Shown here in pieces: positions 1-12,770 of a stretch of 64,000 nt of DNA. This stretch comes from Aselliscus stoliczkanus (taxonomy: Eukaryota > Chordata > Mammalia > Chiroptera > Hipposideridae), in assembly GCA_033961575.1 (NCBI GenBank), contig CM066736.1:82298852-82362851 (forward strand), in the 5' to 3' direction. How positions within the stretch are numbered: the stretch's first letter is position 1; the number at the start of each line of letters is the position of its first letter. The position numbers and the translations under genes were made by a program. The notes under the pieces are model-generated. The model saw only the letters and a list, made by a program, of their open reading frames with translations. It ran no database searches and was not told where the DNA came from.

Positions 1-279
1 TGAAATCAGGCCTGTGCCTCCGAGTTCCATCTCACCAACTTGTCTTCAAGGCCTTATTTCCTTAAACACCCACCTTGCTTGAACCCAGACTAACATACAG
101 GTTTTGGCTTTCACACTGGTTTTGCTCACATGTATCATCATTTTATGCATTTTCTTTGTACTTAACCATACCTGCCTCCCTCCTTCTCCTGTTTCAATCT
201 CCAAGCCCTGGCACCATGCTAGACTTCATGCTTTAATTTCAGCCCTGACTAACCTCTCTCACACTACGTCATAAGTAAG

Positions 280-400
280 CGACACTGACCATTTGACCTG
301 GTATGTCCCTAAACCTCCCTGGGCCTTAGTTTCTTCCCCAAGATGGAAGTAAGTTCCTTCCATCTCTGAGCCTTTGAGTCTAGTATTTCTAATCACCCTC
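280..400 (+). mobile_element. MIR SINE fragment
   Basis: Resembles the middle of MIR in sense orientation: a 'gacc..gtccctaaacctccctgggcc' region followed by 'tagtttcttcccc', the usual MIR core. Heavily diverged. The flanking bases 1-279 hold nothing I recognise. Confidence 0.4.
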
Positions 401-1394
401 CTTGTTGCCAGACATTAAATGGTTGTTTTCCTAATATATAGGGAAGGGGACAGGCAATGATCACAGCTGACGAGAATGCTATCCAACCCGTGCCCTGGAC
501 ATGGAAGAAAGCTCCATTTCTTCCTCAACAACAGAGCTATCCCATTTGTAACTGTGCCAAACTAAGGCATATTAGTTTATCTCATTTGAATGAGGCACTT
601 GTTTGTTTTCAATCCAGGAAGGCAAAATGCAGATGATAAACAAGCCCCAACAACTGCTGTTTTACATTTTTTTTTTACTGTGTCTTCTGCCTGCAAAGTC
701 AAAAGTGCATTAAAAAGTAATATTGTGCTGAGCTCAGACATATGCAAACATTTCTAGATATCTTGTCTCAATAAAGTTTATAGAATGCATTCCCAAAGGT
801 CTGACAACAAAATGGAAGAAATCGCAAGGCTCATAAAAATATAATGCATACGGGTTTTTTCCTTGGCTCACATAAACATGAGCAGATGTGATGAGAAAGG
901 GGGTTTAAGAGGCGGTTCCTTCTTCTAACAGGGACTTTTATCATTAGCCCCCAACACGGAATGAATTAGTTTTGACAACACACAAACATGATATCAGAAA
1001 AGAAGGAGGGTTGGAATACATTGCAAATGGTGCATTCCAGGCATTCTTAGCTTCATTCATTCAATTACCTGGTCAGTTTCTCACTCAACCCTTCAATCAG
1101 GTTTTATTGATGACCTGCTATACCAAACATGATCATACGCACACTGAATACAAAATACAACCATGCAGTCGCTGTTCTCCAGGGATCTGCAGTCTTGTAC
1201 TAAAGAAGCATGTGCAGAAAAACTAACCACAATTAACTGCTCTGATAGGAATAGCATTGTTTCACATTTTCAATACATTGATCAGATATCCATTATTTGG
1301 GATAATGAAAAAAGAATTATGCCCAACTTGGCAAGCCAAATTTTATTATTGCAGATAGGAATAGCAGGTACTAATGTGTTTCAGACATAATTGC
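401..1394. other. Unassigned non-repetitive sequence
   Basis: No repeat family, RNA gene or convincing exon is visible. The short open frames here have no recognisable motif. The part around 540-960 has no simple repeats beyond one T-run and reads like single-copy DNA; it could contain conserved noncoding sequence, which only an alignment could show. Confidence 0.4.
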
Positions 1395-1632
1395 CAATGT
1401 TTATTGAACACTTGCAATGTACCAAGCTCTCTTCAAAGCACTTTACAGTATTCAGTTCACAGCAACCCTACAGATTGGGTACTATGATCTTTTCCAAATT
1501 TACAGACCAAGGAAACTGGGGCTGAGGGAAGAAGAAGCCTTGCCCCAAGTCACATGGCTTCTCAGTGGCAGAGCTAGGATTTGAACCTTGGCAATTCACT
1601 CCAGAAACTGTACACATAGTCGCTGCACCCCC
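1395..1632 (-). mobile_element. MIR SINE, near full length
   Basis: Reads as the reverse complement of MIR: 'tttattgaacacttgcaatgt' at the start, then 'aagcactttaca', 'cagaccaaggaaactgggg', 'gtggcagagctaggatttgaacc' and a tRNA-like head near 1600-1630. Old, diverged copy. Confidence 0.75.
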
Positions 1633-2204
1633 TGCTTCTCGTATATGTGCTTGAGGCATCCTGCGTTTGAGGGTAACATTTCTCCCTGTCTTGCTCAGTC
1701 TCTTGGCTGATAAGGGATAGAGCCAGGATTTGATAAGGCAACTTTAGTTGTGGAAGACATGGCCATTGTCTGTACTGAACCACTCTGAGATGGATGGGGA
1801 GCCTTATATATTCACCTAACCTGCAACCCTTTCCTTAGCAGGTCGACTCCCAGACAGAACTCACACCGAGGCAGAAATGTCATATAGCCTTATTATGTTA
1901 GCAATTTCACATCATGCTATATTAGGATCTCCCTGTATTAATATTGTTTTTCTTGGAAAGATCACATTACTTCTTGTTTCCATCAAACAAAACTCTGAGT
2001 TTCCTATAAACACAGCTCCTGGCCTGCTTGCAGTCTTGCACAGGCATGGTAGCTTCCTTGTTGAAAGAACACATATGCTAAGAGCCCCTGACTCGATTTC
2101 CCACAGGCTGGCACCACTTGTAGAATCCTAAACACTTCTACATTGGAAGAACAATAAAAATAGAGCCAGAGGAGCATTTGTCAATATTTTTATCCTGTGA
2201 AAGG
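1633..2204. other. Unassigned sequence
   Basis: No clear gene or repeat. A short MIR-like tail ('agagccaggatttgataagg') lies near 1718-1740. Confidence 0.4.
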
Positions 2205-2400
2205 GAATTGGAGTGCACTGAGCAACTATAACGTGCCAGGTATAAGCTCTTTACCTGAATATTCTTATTTAATGTTGAGAATTACCTCAAGGTCTACATG
2301 AGTTGTACTCATCTGATAAATAAATACATAAACTAATATCAAGAAAAATGGAGAGGTTTGCTTAATGCCACACAGCTACCAGGTAACAGATGCCAAGGCC
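2205..2400 (-). mobile_element. MIR SINE fragment
   Basis: Antisense MIR: 'gagcaactataacgtgccagg', 'tctttacctgaatattcttattt' and a late 'gccacacagctaccaggtaacag' block in the right order. Confidence 0.6.
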
Positions 2401-3565
2401 TGCTACATGCTCTGTCTACGACAGCCTGTAACTCAGAGCCACTTCAGCCTGAACCCAGCCTAATCTCTTAATATAAACTCTGGGCCATAAGGCCTGAGAA
2501 AGGGTGAGCTCATCACCATTTAAGCATCAGCACGTCTCCATGATGAGCGATGAGCAGAAGCTGTAAAGAGTGATGTTCCAATATGGCTCAGCATGGAGAA
2601 GCAATGACGTGTTAGAGTGAAGACAGGCTTTGCCCTTCCCATCCAACGATACCTCACTCAGGCAAAATAATTGAATGTACAATAAAAGCCTTGTCCTCTC
2701 TGTGTGCAATCCTGCCTGCACTCGTCAACCTTCTGTGGACTTCTAAGAGAGCTCTATAGGACCACGGGGAAGATGCATGCTGGGCATATCAGAATCAGCA
2801 CTTCAGAGCTCTCACCACATGGAGTCCTGGTGCCAAGACCTGCACCAGGGAATGCCTCTGATAAGCCAATAAACTGATGCCTTTCGATAGAGTATTGTAA
2901 TTTTTGCCCATATTATGAATTTCACATGTCAAGCAACATAAATAGGTAAAAAGAGAGTTAAACAAAGGCAACAAAGATAAAGTAAATTTTTTGGTTCCTC
3001 AAGATAAATTTACAGTCTCTTCTAGGTTCATATATAGAGAGAAAAGGGAAAAGGAAAGGGATAGCGTGTATTATGTCTACTTTGGATTCCATCCCATCTT
3101 AGGCTTAAAGCTACATGTTTCTACAAGGTGCTAGAAGGGTTGACTGGAGCTCACAGACATGCAACTGCCATTATCATCAGTAATGAAATCATTACAGTGG
3201 AAGACAGTGTGATTTTTTATGGGAGTTTTAATTTGCATATTCTATGTAATTCCCAGGCTCCTGCAGGTATTTAAAGTTGAATTATAAGGTAGTCTTGAAG
3301 GTTTCAACAGACTGATCAGGCTGTCTTAACACCTGTGGGTGTGAAAAGACACCTTGACATAATTTAGTTTTTAGGGTTCCCACCATCCATTCTAAAAAGA
3401 CACAGGCACACAGCATTTGACTTTGTTTAGACACACTGTTGAATATTTCTAATTACAGAGGCATAGCCAGAAAATGGGCTTTTAGAAAGAAGTTTTACTA
3501 AAGGGAAGTAGACAGGAGAAGAGTTTGAATTTCTTCCTCACCCATTATGCATCAAGCTGTGGGGT
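2401..3565. other. Unassigned sequence
   Basis: No recognised gene, RNA or repeat. Several short open frames, none with a domain motif or good coding character. Confidence 0.4.
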
Positions 3566-3690
3566 AAGGAGGACAAAACACGGGCTTTGGCATCGGCCAG
3601 GTCTAAGCTCAAATGCCAGGTACAACTGTGTCCAGCTTCCTTGGTCCAGATATTTAGAGTTCATAAACCTCAGTTTTACTGTCTTCAAAG
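3566..3690 (+). mobile_element. MIR SINE fragment
   Basis: Sense MIR head and core: 'acgggctttggcatcggccagg', then 'aactgtgtccagcttccttgg' and 'cataaacctcagttt'. Confidence 0.6.
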
Positions 3691-4109
3691 GTATATTTGT
3701 GTCTGAACTTTATTTTGCAGTAGGTTTTTGAAAAAGAAAAAAATATAATGGCCATTAGAAAATGTTCAAGAAATGCATACATATTCTATTCCTTTCTTTA
3801 TACGTGTAACCTAGTTAACTTAGTTCTAAAAAAATACTGGTAGGTACTCTATAAAATATAAAAATACCTATTTATAAAAGAAGAAACTAAGACTCCTCAG
3901 AATCTTTAACTAGCTTGCCCAAGGCTGAGATAATACATACTCATTCTATTATTTAGGCGGGGCCACCGCTCAGAGGAGAAGGAGCTCTAGACGAATAATT
4001 TTTATATAATTCCTCGCTGTAGAAATATTTGAGTCCCCCTAAATCAATGTGCTCACATCATGTCAGCGACCTAAACCCTTAAAACCCCACTCAATTAATA
4101 ATGCCTTGT

Positions 4110-4265
4110 TAGAAACATGCCCCATTTAAATTTTTACCAACATCCCATGAGTTATTCTCCCCATTGTACTAATGAGAAAACTAAGGTTATATCACATATT
4201 ATGCAGCAGAACCAGAACCAGAACCTGGGTCTTCCAACTCTGACACTGACATTCCATGATCCCAT
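4110..4265 (-). mobile_element. MIR SINE fragment
   Basis: Antisense MIR core: 'tctccccattgtactaatgag', 'aaaactaagg', then 'agaacctgggtcttccaactctgac'. A second weak antisense MIR piece lies at about 3875-3935. Confidence 0.5.
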
Positions 4266-4614
4266 TTTAGGCTGGAATCCTAGTGGAGGTACTTTCCCAC
4301 CATGAGACTCTTCTTCTGTATAGTCCTTAATTGTAGTCAATGATTGGTGTGTTAAAAGGATCAACTATATTTTTGTTAGATTCCTTATTGGGGCGAGGGT
4401 AAAGAGAAAAAAAAATCATATAAAATGTGCTTGTAGTAATAGTATTGGAGATTAAGTCAAGGGGAAGAACTCTTCTGTGTTGAGGGAGTACAATTCTTTC
4501 ACCTTAAAGAAGCCCCGAGACTTTCTCAAGCCTCAAAATCTTCAGTTGCACAACTGGAGTAAAGATATGCGCAGAAATAAATACTGGCTAAGGGCCAGAA
4601 CTGGATCAGTGTGG

Positions 4615-4750
4615 GAAGTCACCGTACTCGTTTGAGGCTTTGTTTCTTCATTGGCATATGAAGACCATGGTGGTTTTGGAAAGTTACTTTCAAAAGGCAA
4701 GGTAATTTAATTACCTATCATATAACAAAGACTCAATAACTGATATCTGT
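4615..4750 (+). mobile_element. MIR SINE fragment
   Basis: Weak sense MIR: 'gaggctttgtttcttcattgg' and a tail 'aaagactcaataactgatat' in MIR-like order. Confidence 0.4.
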
Positions 4751-5224
4751 TAATAGTGGCAGAAACAATAGAGTTACCTTTCTTGTCTTCTTCGACAAGG
4801 CATTCTGAATATGAAACATGATAATAATAATCGGAAGGTCTCCAAAAATGTTAAACATCTGTTTCAAGGCAGATTATGCCGCCATTACATTTTGTAACAT
4901 CTCAAAATAGCTGGAGAAAGCCCTTCCTTTTATCATCACGAAGCCTAACAATTTATGGTTGGTTCAAATCATGTTCGAACAGAGACAGGTTTTTAGAGTT
5001 TTAAGGAAGCATTTCTCAAAGTGTGCTCTCAAGGACACTAGTCTAGTTGAATGTTCCATCAATATTAAGTTAAATAAAAAAATATGAAGTGTAAGTATTT
5101 AAATAAGTTTAGATTAGTAATATGTATATTAGCGGTTTAAAAGCTACAAACTGGCAATGTTTGCATTTATAAAGAAACCTTGACTTGTGACCCATGTTAG
5201 GTGTTCTTACCACAAACAAGCAAA
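4751..5224. other. Unassigned sequence
   Basis: AT-rich, no recognised gene or repeat. Confidence 0.35.
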
Positions 5225-5395
5225 TAAACAAGGCAAAGGGACACAAGAAAATTCTGGGAGGTGTTGGATACATCTATTAGCTGGATAGTGGTGATGGTAT
5301 CATGGGTGTTTGCATATGCCCAAACTCATCAAATTGCACGCATTACGTATGTTCAGTTCTTTGCAGCATATCAATTATATCTCAATAAAAAAAGC
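5225..5395 (+). mobile_element. Old L1 3' end
   Basis: Sense L1M 3'-terminal sequence: 'tggtgatggtatcatgggtgt', 'catatgcccaaactcatcaaat', then 'tatcaattatatctcaataaaa' at the tail. These are hallmark words of ancient L1 3' UTRs. 5'-truncated. Confidence 0.75.
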
Positions 5396-6490
5396 TGTTT
5401 TTGTTTGTTTTTTATTTTAAAGGAAACATTCACATGAGTTCAGCATAGGTCCCAATTTTATTGAGTCGTAGAGGTATTTATATTTACTTAGGGGATAGCT
5501 ATTATATACCAAACGAACACAGTTCATGTCAATAGCTAGGCTTGGGCTTGTCCCCACCAACACCACATTGGTTTTAAGCAGATACTCAACAAAATATAAA
5601 CATGTTCACCCAACTTTTTTTATTTTATCCAAGTAAAGATATAATAAGCTTTTTTTAAGTGGGAGAGAAACCAAGAATTTCCTTAAGTAGTCTTTTTACA
5701 AGCTGAGGGTTTGACAACACAGAAAATGTGTGTTGTAACCAGTAATGAGGACATGTGAGAATCACCTAAGTGTGACACCTGCCATTCACTTATTAGCAGG
5801 GTGCCTCAGACAGGACTGCCCAGGCCACTTGTCCTCTCTCTCCTCACAGCCAGTGAGGAGGGGGAGGAAGGACAGACAGGGAAAGAAGGAAGTGTGCTAA
5901 ACTTTGTGGACTTCCGCTAAACTTTAAGAAAAGTCCAGTATATTTCCATTAGTTAAATTATTTAAGTAGTGTGTTTGCATGAATGGGTATGTATTCCCAT
6001 TATAAAGCCTGAATGGGTATGTGTTCCTTAGCACAGATAAATTCTAGTTAACCTGCTCTGCCTCCCCCTGTTTCATGGAATATAAAACAGGAAAAAAAGA
6101 GAAGGAAAGAAGATAGGAGAAAGAGAAGAAGAGAGGAGGACGAAAAGATAAAGTATTTATTTTGGTGCAAGGGAAATGACCCACAGACTAACCAAGAAGT
6201 GGGGCAGCAATGACCGCAAGTCTTTTCCAAGTTTTCCGAGAGTCCTTCTCCTCTGTCATCTAGGTGCAGCCTTCCCCTCTGAATTAACCTAGTCTCAGCC
6301 CGACAAGAGAGCCATACATTTTCCCAGAATTCCTGGATTTGAGTCTCACGGGTTCTGAATGCTGCATGTGCTTTAGAGAGATCTTACAAAGATTATTATT
6401 AAAAGAATAACTTTAAGGCTTTCAAACATTGCCTTTCATATGTAGTACCACATAATGAATGTAGACCTTGGAAATATTTTAGCATGTTAC
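5396..6490. other. Unassigned sequence with purine-rich tract
   Basis: No gene recognised. A GA-rich purine tract occupies about 6085-6150 and accounts for the short lysine/serine-rich frames there. Confidence 0.35.
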
Positions 6491-6494
6491 ATTG

Positions 6495-6680
6495 GACAAG
6501 TAGGAGTTTGAATCCTGGCTGTATCACTTGTTAATTATGAGACTCTGGGAAAATTACTTTGGATCCCTGCACTTTATTGTGCTCATCAATTCAATTGGAA
6601 TACTAGCTGCTTTACAGTGTAGTGGTGAGAATTAAGGACTAATTTATATGGTGTCCAGCTTTGTGTCTTTTACATAATAA
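6495..6680 (+). mobile_element. MIR SINE, near full length
   Basis: Sense MIR: 'gtttgaatcctggctgtatcac', 'gactctgggaaaattactt', and 'gtagtggtgagaattaagga' follow in the correct order. Confidence 0.75.
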
Positions 6681-6837
6681 CCCCTATAGATACCTGCTTC
6701 CCCCTTTTTCTATGCATGGCTAACTTTCTTCTCTTTTGTTGTTCATTGATGACACACACCTCGTGATTATGTGAAGTCAAAAATTTGAAAGATTGACTTC
6801 AATGTGTAACCCCTGCAGTAATCTCCAAGGACCCCCT

Positions 6838-6892
6838 CTCTCCCTCCCCTTGTTCTCTTCCCTTCTCTTCCTACTCCTCCTTTCTCTTCTTT

Positions 6893-6965
<73 letters not shown>

Positions 6966-7000
6966 CCTCCCTCCCTCCTTCCCTCCCTCCCTCTCTCTCA
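6838..7000. repeat. Polypyrimidine (CT)n microsatellite
   Basis: About 160 bases of almost pure pyrimidine on the plus strand, with an unbroken (CT)n core from about 6900 to 6960 and (CCCT)n on its 3' side. Mirror-symmetric polypurine-polypyrimidine tracts can form triplex DNA. The leucine/serine-rich frames across it are artefacts. Confidence 0.95.
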
Positions 7001-8107
7001 GTTTTTAGCCCCCAAAAGAGATAATGGGGCAAAAGCTCAGAAGAGGATGTTCCCAGAAAAGAAGGTGGTGATAAAATGTTTCAGGACTCCTGATGTTTGT
7101 GATCAGTCTTGAGCCCATTTACTCCTGTCTTTATTTGTGCCTCCAGCCAGAGTTGTACGGACAGGAGCCAATCCCAGAATTCACAACTCTTTTAATTCCA
7201 GACAGTTATGACTTTACCCCCAATCACCTTCCTATCTCCCTTGCTGGAGTTTGGAGGGACTTATAGAAAATGTCTGAGTCTCTGCAATGAATGATTGGCC
7301 ATGGGCGGTTTTCTGTGTCAGATCCTGGACTTGGAGAAATAAAATTGAAACCCAGCGTATTCCCTGGAGCCAGGATGTAGGTCTGCATGTCACTGTTAGC
7401 CAGCCAGCCTTGATTTCCATTTCCCGTTCCTGATGGCTGAACAACAGCCCCTAAGAGGAAGTGTTTCAAGAGGCCAAAATGCATGCAAGCAAGCCCTGGA
7501 AATTCGTCTTTGCATGGCAAACAGGATAAACCTATATGAAAAGCAACATTTTAGTAAAAGATCAATGCATTTCCATTCGCTTAAGTAAGAGTAGGTGGTA
7601 TTGTTACTTTACATTTTGGCAGCTGTCTCGTGGAAAAATTCAGCACACATCACATGATCTGAACATCAGGGAATACATCCAGTAGCTGGAGATCTATCCA
7701 TTAGTACTGAGTTAGAGTTAGAAGAAGAGGCCAAGGCATTTAAGAGCCATCTCGGGCCACTGGCAAAAGCAATTTCTTTCTAAATTTTTATTGTCCTCTC
7801 TGACATCCTACACTGTAATGTCTCATAGTTATATACAACACTAAATACAAGGTAAATGTCAGTGGATATTACCATGTAAAACAAGAAATAGAAAGAAGAA
7901 AGCTTATGACTTCTCAAATTGTATTAGTAAAAAAAAAAAAAATACTATATGTATTTTCCATGGAGGAGCCAACTGACATATGAACGTATTAATTCTTTGT
8001 TCCTGCCGAGATGAGATAGAAACATCCATTTGAGTAACAATACATTAATTTTGCATTTTTTAGAACAACTGTATATAAACTTGTATATGGGACAAGTGTG
8101 TACCTCA

Positions 8108-8108
<1 letters not shown>
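7001..8108. other. Unassigned sequence
   Basis: No gene, RNA or repeat family recognised. A 98-codon minus-strand frame at 7224-7520 has no recognisable motif. Confidence 0.35.

Positions 8109-8156
<48 letters not shown>
8109..8156. repeat. (TA)n microsatellite
   Basis: Uninterrupted alternating TA run of over 40 bases, within an A/T-rich stretch. Confidence 0.95.
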
Positions 8157-8157
<1 letters not shown>

Positions 8158-9090
8158 CAAAATATAACAAAACAAAAATAATATTTATCTTAGTCTGACA
8201 TGGCAGCTTTTTTTTATTTTTATTTATTTTATTTAGGGGAAATAGGATATCTTAAAAGCCAGCAGCTGATCTGAAAATATAATCCTTAATTTAATCATAA
8301 GGAAATCCCACGTTTGACATCTGCATCTAACTAGTTTAGCTGTACCTGACTCTCCAAATGTGCCCTTTCGACACTGCATACACCTTATTAAAGGCTTTTT
8401 TTAGGGTTTGTTGTAAGAGAATAAAAAGAGGACTTTGTAGGAAAAACAAGAAGTCTAATTGAAGAGTAAAAGGCTTATAGACTAATGAGAAAGTGATAAA
8501 GAATGAACCAATAATAGTAACTATGATGTGTGGCCATAAATTAACCTGCAAATTTCAGAAAGGGACCTCTGAATGATAACACTGAGCCATGAATGAGAAC
8601 TGAAGCCGAGGCTTCCAAAGCTGTGCCCAGGCTCCCGCCCACCCAGGGATGGACCTGTAGTGAAATGCTGGGAAAGCACACATATGCACACATGATGACG
8701 GACAGAACCACATGGGGACACCACTCAGGAAGCAAGGGGCCTGTCAAACATAGGCGTGAACTGGCTTGCATGGCACAACCCTTGTTCTCTTGGCAGTGAT
8801 GGGTCTTATAGCAGTTAAAACTGATCTAACATACTTTTGCATTTCTCTCAATATCTATATTACTTCAATGGTTTGTGGGGCCACAGTTTCCCATGGAAGA
8901 AGCCCTCGAGTAAAGGGACCACATCCCAAGCGCATATGTCCGTTTCCCTACACCATGCCTGCTCAACAAATGAATAACGAGTGGGGCAGGGGATTCGACT
9001 TTCTAGGAATGTAAGCTTGCCTAAGCTTATAAATATGAATGGTATATTTAGTAATACAGAAGGAATATATTTTAAACAAATGTGTGTTTG
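8157..9090. other. Unassigned sequence
   Basis: AT-rich at first, then mixed. Overlapping short frames near 8520-9014 on both strands have no recognisable domain. No repeat family called. Confidence 0.35.
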
Positions 9091-9973
9091 TTTGTTTTTA
9101 AATTTTAGAATAGTTTTATTCTTAAAGAATTACGGTGAAAATGGCACAGATGTTTTTCAGATACCCCCCATTCTCCACACCCAGATTCCTCTGCAATTAC
9201 CATCTTATGCCAATGCGGTATATTTGTCACAGTTCGTGAACCAATCTTGAACATTATTTTTAAATGACATCCATTCTTTATTGAGATTCCTCTTTTTCCC
9301 TTAATGTTGACTTACTGTCACAGGATACTACCTTCCATTTAGAAGGCATGTCTCCTTAGGCTCTTCGCGGTGGTGACAGTTTCTCAGACTCCTTGGTGTT
9401 GATGACCTTGACAGTTTTGAGGTTCACTTGTCAGGGATGTTTGTAGAAAGTCCCTCAAGTGGGATTTGTGTGATGTGTGTTTTATTTATTTATTTTCATG
9501 ATGAGACTGGATTAATGTGTTTCAGGGCAAAAGACTCCAGGGGTAAAGTACCGTTCTCATCACATTGTATCAAGGGTACATGCCATCAATATGCCTTTTC
9601 ACTGTTGATGTTAGTCCTGATCACCTGGCTGGAGGTAACATTTGCCAGGTTTCACCTCTGTCAAGTTACCATTTTCCTATCCCTTTCCATACTGTACTCT
9701 TCCAAAGAAAATCACTATGTGTAGTTCACACTTACGGAGTGAAAAATTATATCCCACCTATTTAAGGGAGGAGCATCTAGATAAATTATTTGGGATTATT
9801 TGACTTGGAGGATTTGCCTCTTATCTCCTGTTTATCTATTCAATCGTTTGTTTATATTAGTATGGACTACTGAATATTTATTTTGTTGCTCAAATTGTTC
9901 TAGCTTTGGTCATGGGGAATTCTTTCAGATGTCTCCTGTACCCCTTTGACATACTCAGCATTGGGGTTTACAT

Positions 9974-10023
<50 letters not shown>

Positions 10024-10270
10024 AGCAATGTTATTCTCAGGCACTGTCCCAGCCCTAGAATCAGCCAATTCTCCAAAGACGCCGATTCCTTTTATTGGCT
10101 AAAGATATTAGAAACCAAGATCTACATGCTAGTTTTGCTCATTGCTAACATTGCTAATAGGATATCATTGCTTCTGGGCTCTGTCAGCTTACAAAATAAA
10201 TATATGTGTGTGTATATCACAGTACCTAGCAGATGCTAAAAAGAAATCCTAAATTATGACCTCTAATACA
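9091..10270 (-). mobile_element. Old L1 3' region, antisense
   Basis: About 1.2 kb of antisense L1M 3' UTR. Diagnostic words include 'attacggtgaaaatggcacag', 'ccatcttatgccaatgc', 'caggctcttcgcggtggtgacag'-like text at 9355-9380, 'ttttgttgctcaaattgttc' and 'gaaaccaagatctacatgct'. A GT microsatellite has expanded inside it. The frames at 9428-10239 are artefacts of this fragment. Confidence 0.8.
9972..10021. repeat. (GT)n microsatellite
   Basis: Uninterrupted GT dinucleotide run inside the antisense L1 fragment. L1 sequence resumes directly after it. Confidence 0.95.
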
Positions 10271-10423
10271 CTTTTAAAATATTTCTCTATTAATATGAAT
10301 TTCTAATTAAACAGACATGATTCATGAGCAACCCACATCTTAACTGAGGAAAATAAAATGACTTAAAAGGTCTGAATTGTAATTTAGAAAATCATTGAAT
10401 ATTGAAAGGACTGGACATTCATG

Positions 10424-10424
<1 letters not shown>

Positions 10425-10462
<38 letters not shown>

Positions 10463-10466
10463 ACAC
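10425..10466. repeat. (CA)n microsatellite
   Basis: Run of CA dinucleotides with two TA interruptions. Confidence 0.95.
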
Positions 10467-11495
10467 GAAGTTATCCCATTGGATGCAAATAGCGTACAAA
10501 AATATAAACATTAAATTTATAATTGCTGTCTAATAATTGTAGATGATCCTGAAATAGTTCTAGATATCAGTGATGATAACTAAAAATTATTTTCGTAATT
10601 GTCATTATTGCTCAAGATGTATAATATTCCGCTGATTTTTATAAATTTATACTTTTTACTTTTTATTTTTGAAACTTAAATACTGAATGTATAGTGTTTT
10701 ATTAGATTAAGTTGGCCACTAGAGCAAGCTTCTGTACTAGGAGGACTATTTTTAGACTATTTTTGTGCTCCTTTTCCTTTCTGAGTACATGCCATTTGCC
10801 CTAGTAAAAGAGAGACATCTATTTTCCCAGTCAAAATTTAACACTCGTAATGGAAGAATGTTGAAAGAAAAAAGATGAGGAAAATGGAGAGAATGAGCAA
10901 AATTTCAGCCTCAGATGTGTAAAACAGGATTTTGCTGAGCTTTGTGAGAGAAGAAATTTTCCAAGTTCTTTTTTTTTTTTTATCGTAACAAAAGCTGGGT
11001 GTGGAGGACTCAATTGGAGTTCATTATAGTGAATATTCTTTCCACCTGTGACCAGAAGCGGGTCTGTTATAAAGGAGGTAAAATAAAAGACTGCTTTTTC
11101 CTGACCCACATTGAGAAAGGAAGGAAAAGAGAAAGTTTATATCTATCTTTCTCTCTGAGCTTGGGCTGAGAAAGGAGTTCCTATACCAGTTTCATCAAGC
11201 ATGGAGATGGTACTCTCCCTTTTCACTTGGGCTTTGGGAGGAAGCTACATGACAGACAGGTAGATCATTAACCAAGAGTGTGGTCAGGTAGAGGGGAACT
11301 CCGAGGCTTAACTTTCATAGGTTGCCCTTGGATTCCATGTGGTGTGGATTCTCTGAGCCAATGCACTGTACTAGAAAGAGATGACTTATCCATATTATCA
11401 TAAGCTTTCCTGTGAAATTCAAGTTCAAAATTTTCTTCTCGGTATTAAGAATTTGAGTCAGAGTCTTAGGTCCGTTGATTGACATGACAGAGAGA
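10467..11495. other. Unassigned AT-rich sequence
   Basis: No recognised repeat or exon. A short T-run sits at about 10970-10981. Confidence 0.35.
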
Positions 11496-11499
11496 AGAA

Positions 11500-11712
11500 G
11501 CATGAGATTTGAATTCCAAAGGCCTGAGTGTGACACTCTGTCACTTGTGCTCTGTGTGACCTCAGACGTGTCCCTGAACCTCTGGGCCTAGCTTTACCAC
11601 TTGTAAAATGGAAACAATAAGGGTAACAACCCTTTTACTGTGAGAATTCAGTGAAATAAAGCATGTAAATTGACCAGCACAATCCCCAAGCCCTGGTGAG
11701 GATTCAATAAAG
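11500..11712 (+). mobile_element. MIR SINE, near full length
   Basis: Sense MIR: 'gtgctctgtgtgacctcagac', 'cctgaacctctgggcc', 'ttaccacttgtaaaatggaaac', 'tgagaattcagtgaaataa' and a 'gaggattcaataaa' tail. Confidence 0.85.
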
Positions 11713-11719
11713 AAGACAT

Positions 11720-11795
11720 GCCATTCATTCATAGATATTTAGCAAGTGCCTATTGTGTGCTAGCTACTATTTTAGGTGCTTGAGGTGCCAATAAA
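11720..11795 (-). mobile_element. L2 or MIR terminal fragment
   Basis: Antisense tail: 'ccattcattcatagatattta', then 'gcctattgtgtgctagctac'. These are the ends that MIR and L2 share, so the family is not fixed. Confidence 0.55.
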
Positions 11796-11834
11796 TTCTT
11801 TTCTGGATATATCCTAAAGTTGTAGGGAGGACAA

Positions 11835-12090
11835 ATAATAGTAAGAGCTAACTTTTATTTAATACCTACTGTGTCCCAGGCACTATTCTTAGGGTTCTAC
11901 ACATTCAAACTAATTTAATTCTCACAGCACCCCTTGGGATGGAGCTCTGTTTTATTTTGAGGAAACAGAGTCGCAAGGTAATAACTTGCCGCAAACCACA
12001 GTACAGATAGCGATTGATAGAAATGGGGTTCAAACTCAGAGAAGTCAGAATCCTACATCCACAGTTGTAACTGTGATGCTATACCCCTCC
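11835..12090 (-). mobile_element. MIR SINE, near full length
   Basis: Antisense MIR: 'ttatttaatacctactgtgtc', 'ccaggcactattctta', 'ttaattctcacagcacccc', 'gaggaaacagagtcgcaagg', then 'atggggttcaaactc'. Confidence 0.85.
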
Positions 12091-12179
12091 CTAAAACAAG
12101 ATTATCCACCTGAGACAATGTTTGTTTAAAATGATATAATGAGCAGAAGAAGTGCTTAATGTATTTTCAATATGATTCA

Positions 12180-12770
12180 GCTTGAATTATTTTCTAATAT
12201 CCTATGTGATTGTTTTCTTTGACTGCTGGATTATTTATAAGGGTGTTGTTTGATTTCCAAATATTTGAGTGTTACCAGATATCTTATTGTTATTTATTTC
12301 TAATTTTATTCAATTTTGATTAGGCAGCATATACTGTATTATTCCAATTCCTGTAAATTCATTTGAGGCTTGTTTTAGGGCACAGCATACGTTCTATTTC
12401 AGGGAGTACTTGAGTTGTCATATGTTATAAATTCTGTAATGCAGTATTACTATTTTTTTCTTTAAAGAGCTCTGTTTAAAAAACTACGTATTTTAGAGTA
12501 TATTGGTATATTACCTATATAGTTATCTTTTCCAGTCTTCTTTGTTCCTGTCTAAGTTTTTTCACCTGTCTTAATTTCACTTCAGTCTTATAGAGTTTCC
12601 TTCAATATTTCCTGTAGTAAAGGCTTACTGTCCTATGGCAGCAACTCCTGTCAGTTTTCATTTATCTGTTATGTCTTTATTTTCAGCTGATTTTATAAAG
12701 GATGTATTTGTTGTTTTCTGGATATAGTTTCTTAGTCTTTTTCCCCCAAGGATTGTGTCTCCAACATTGT
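12180..12770 (-). mobile_element. Ancient L1/HAL1 fragment, antisense
   Basis: Text such as 'ttatttctaattttattcaat', 'gaggcttgttttagggcacag', 'ttcctgtagtaaaggcttac' and 'tctggatatagtttcttag' is typical of old L1 or HAL1 5'/ORF sequence read backwards. Subfamily not determined. Confidence 0.55.

Noticed and set aside
6793..7008. Leu/Ser-rich 71-codon frame
   Set aside because: Mostly a translation of the (CT)n tract.
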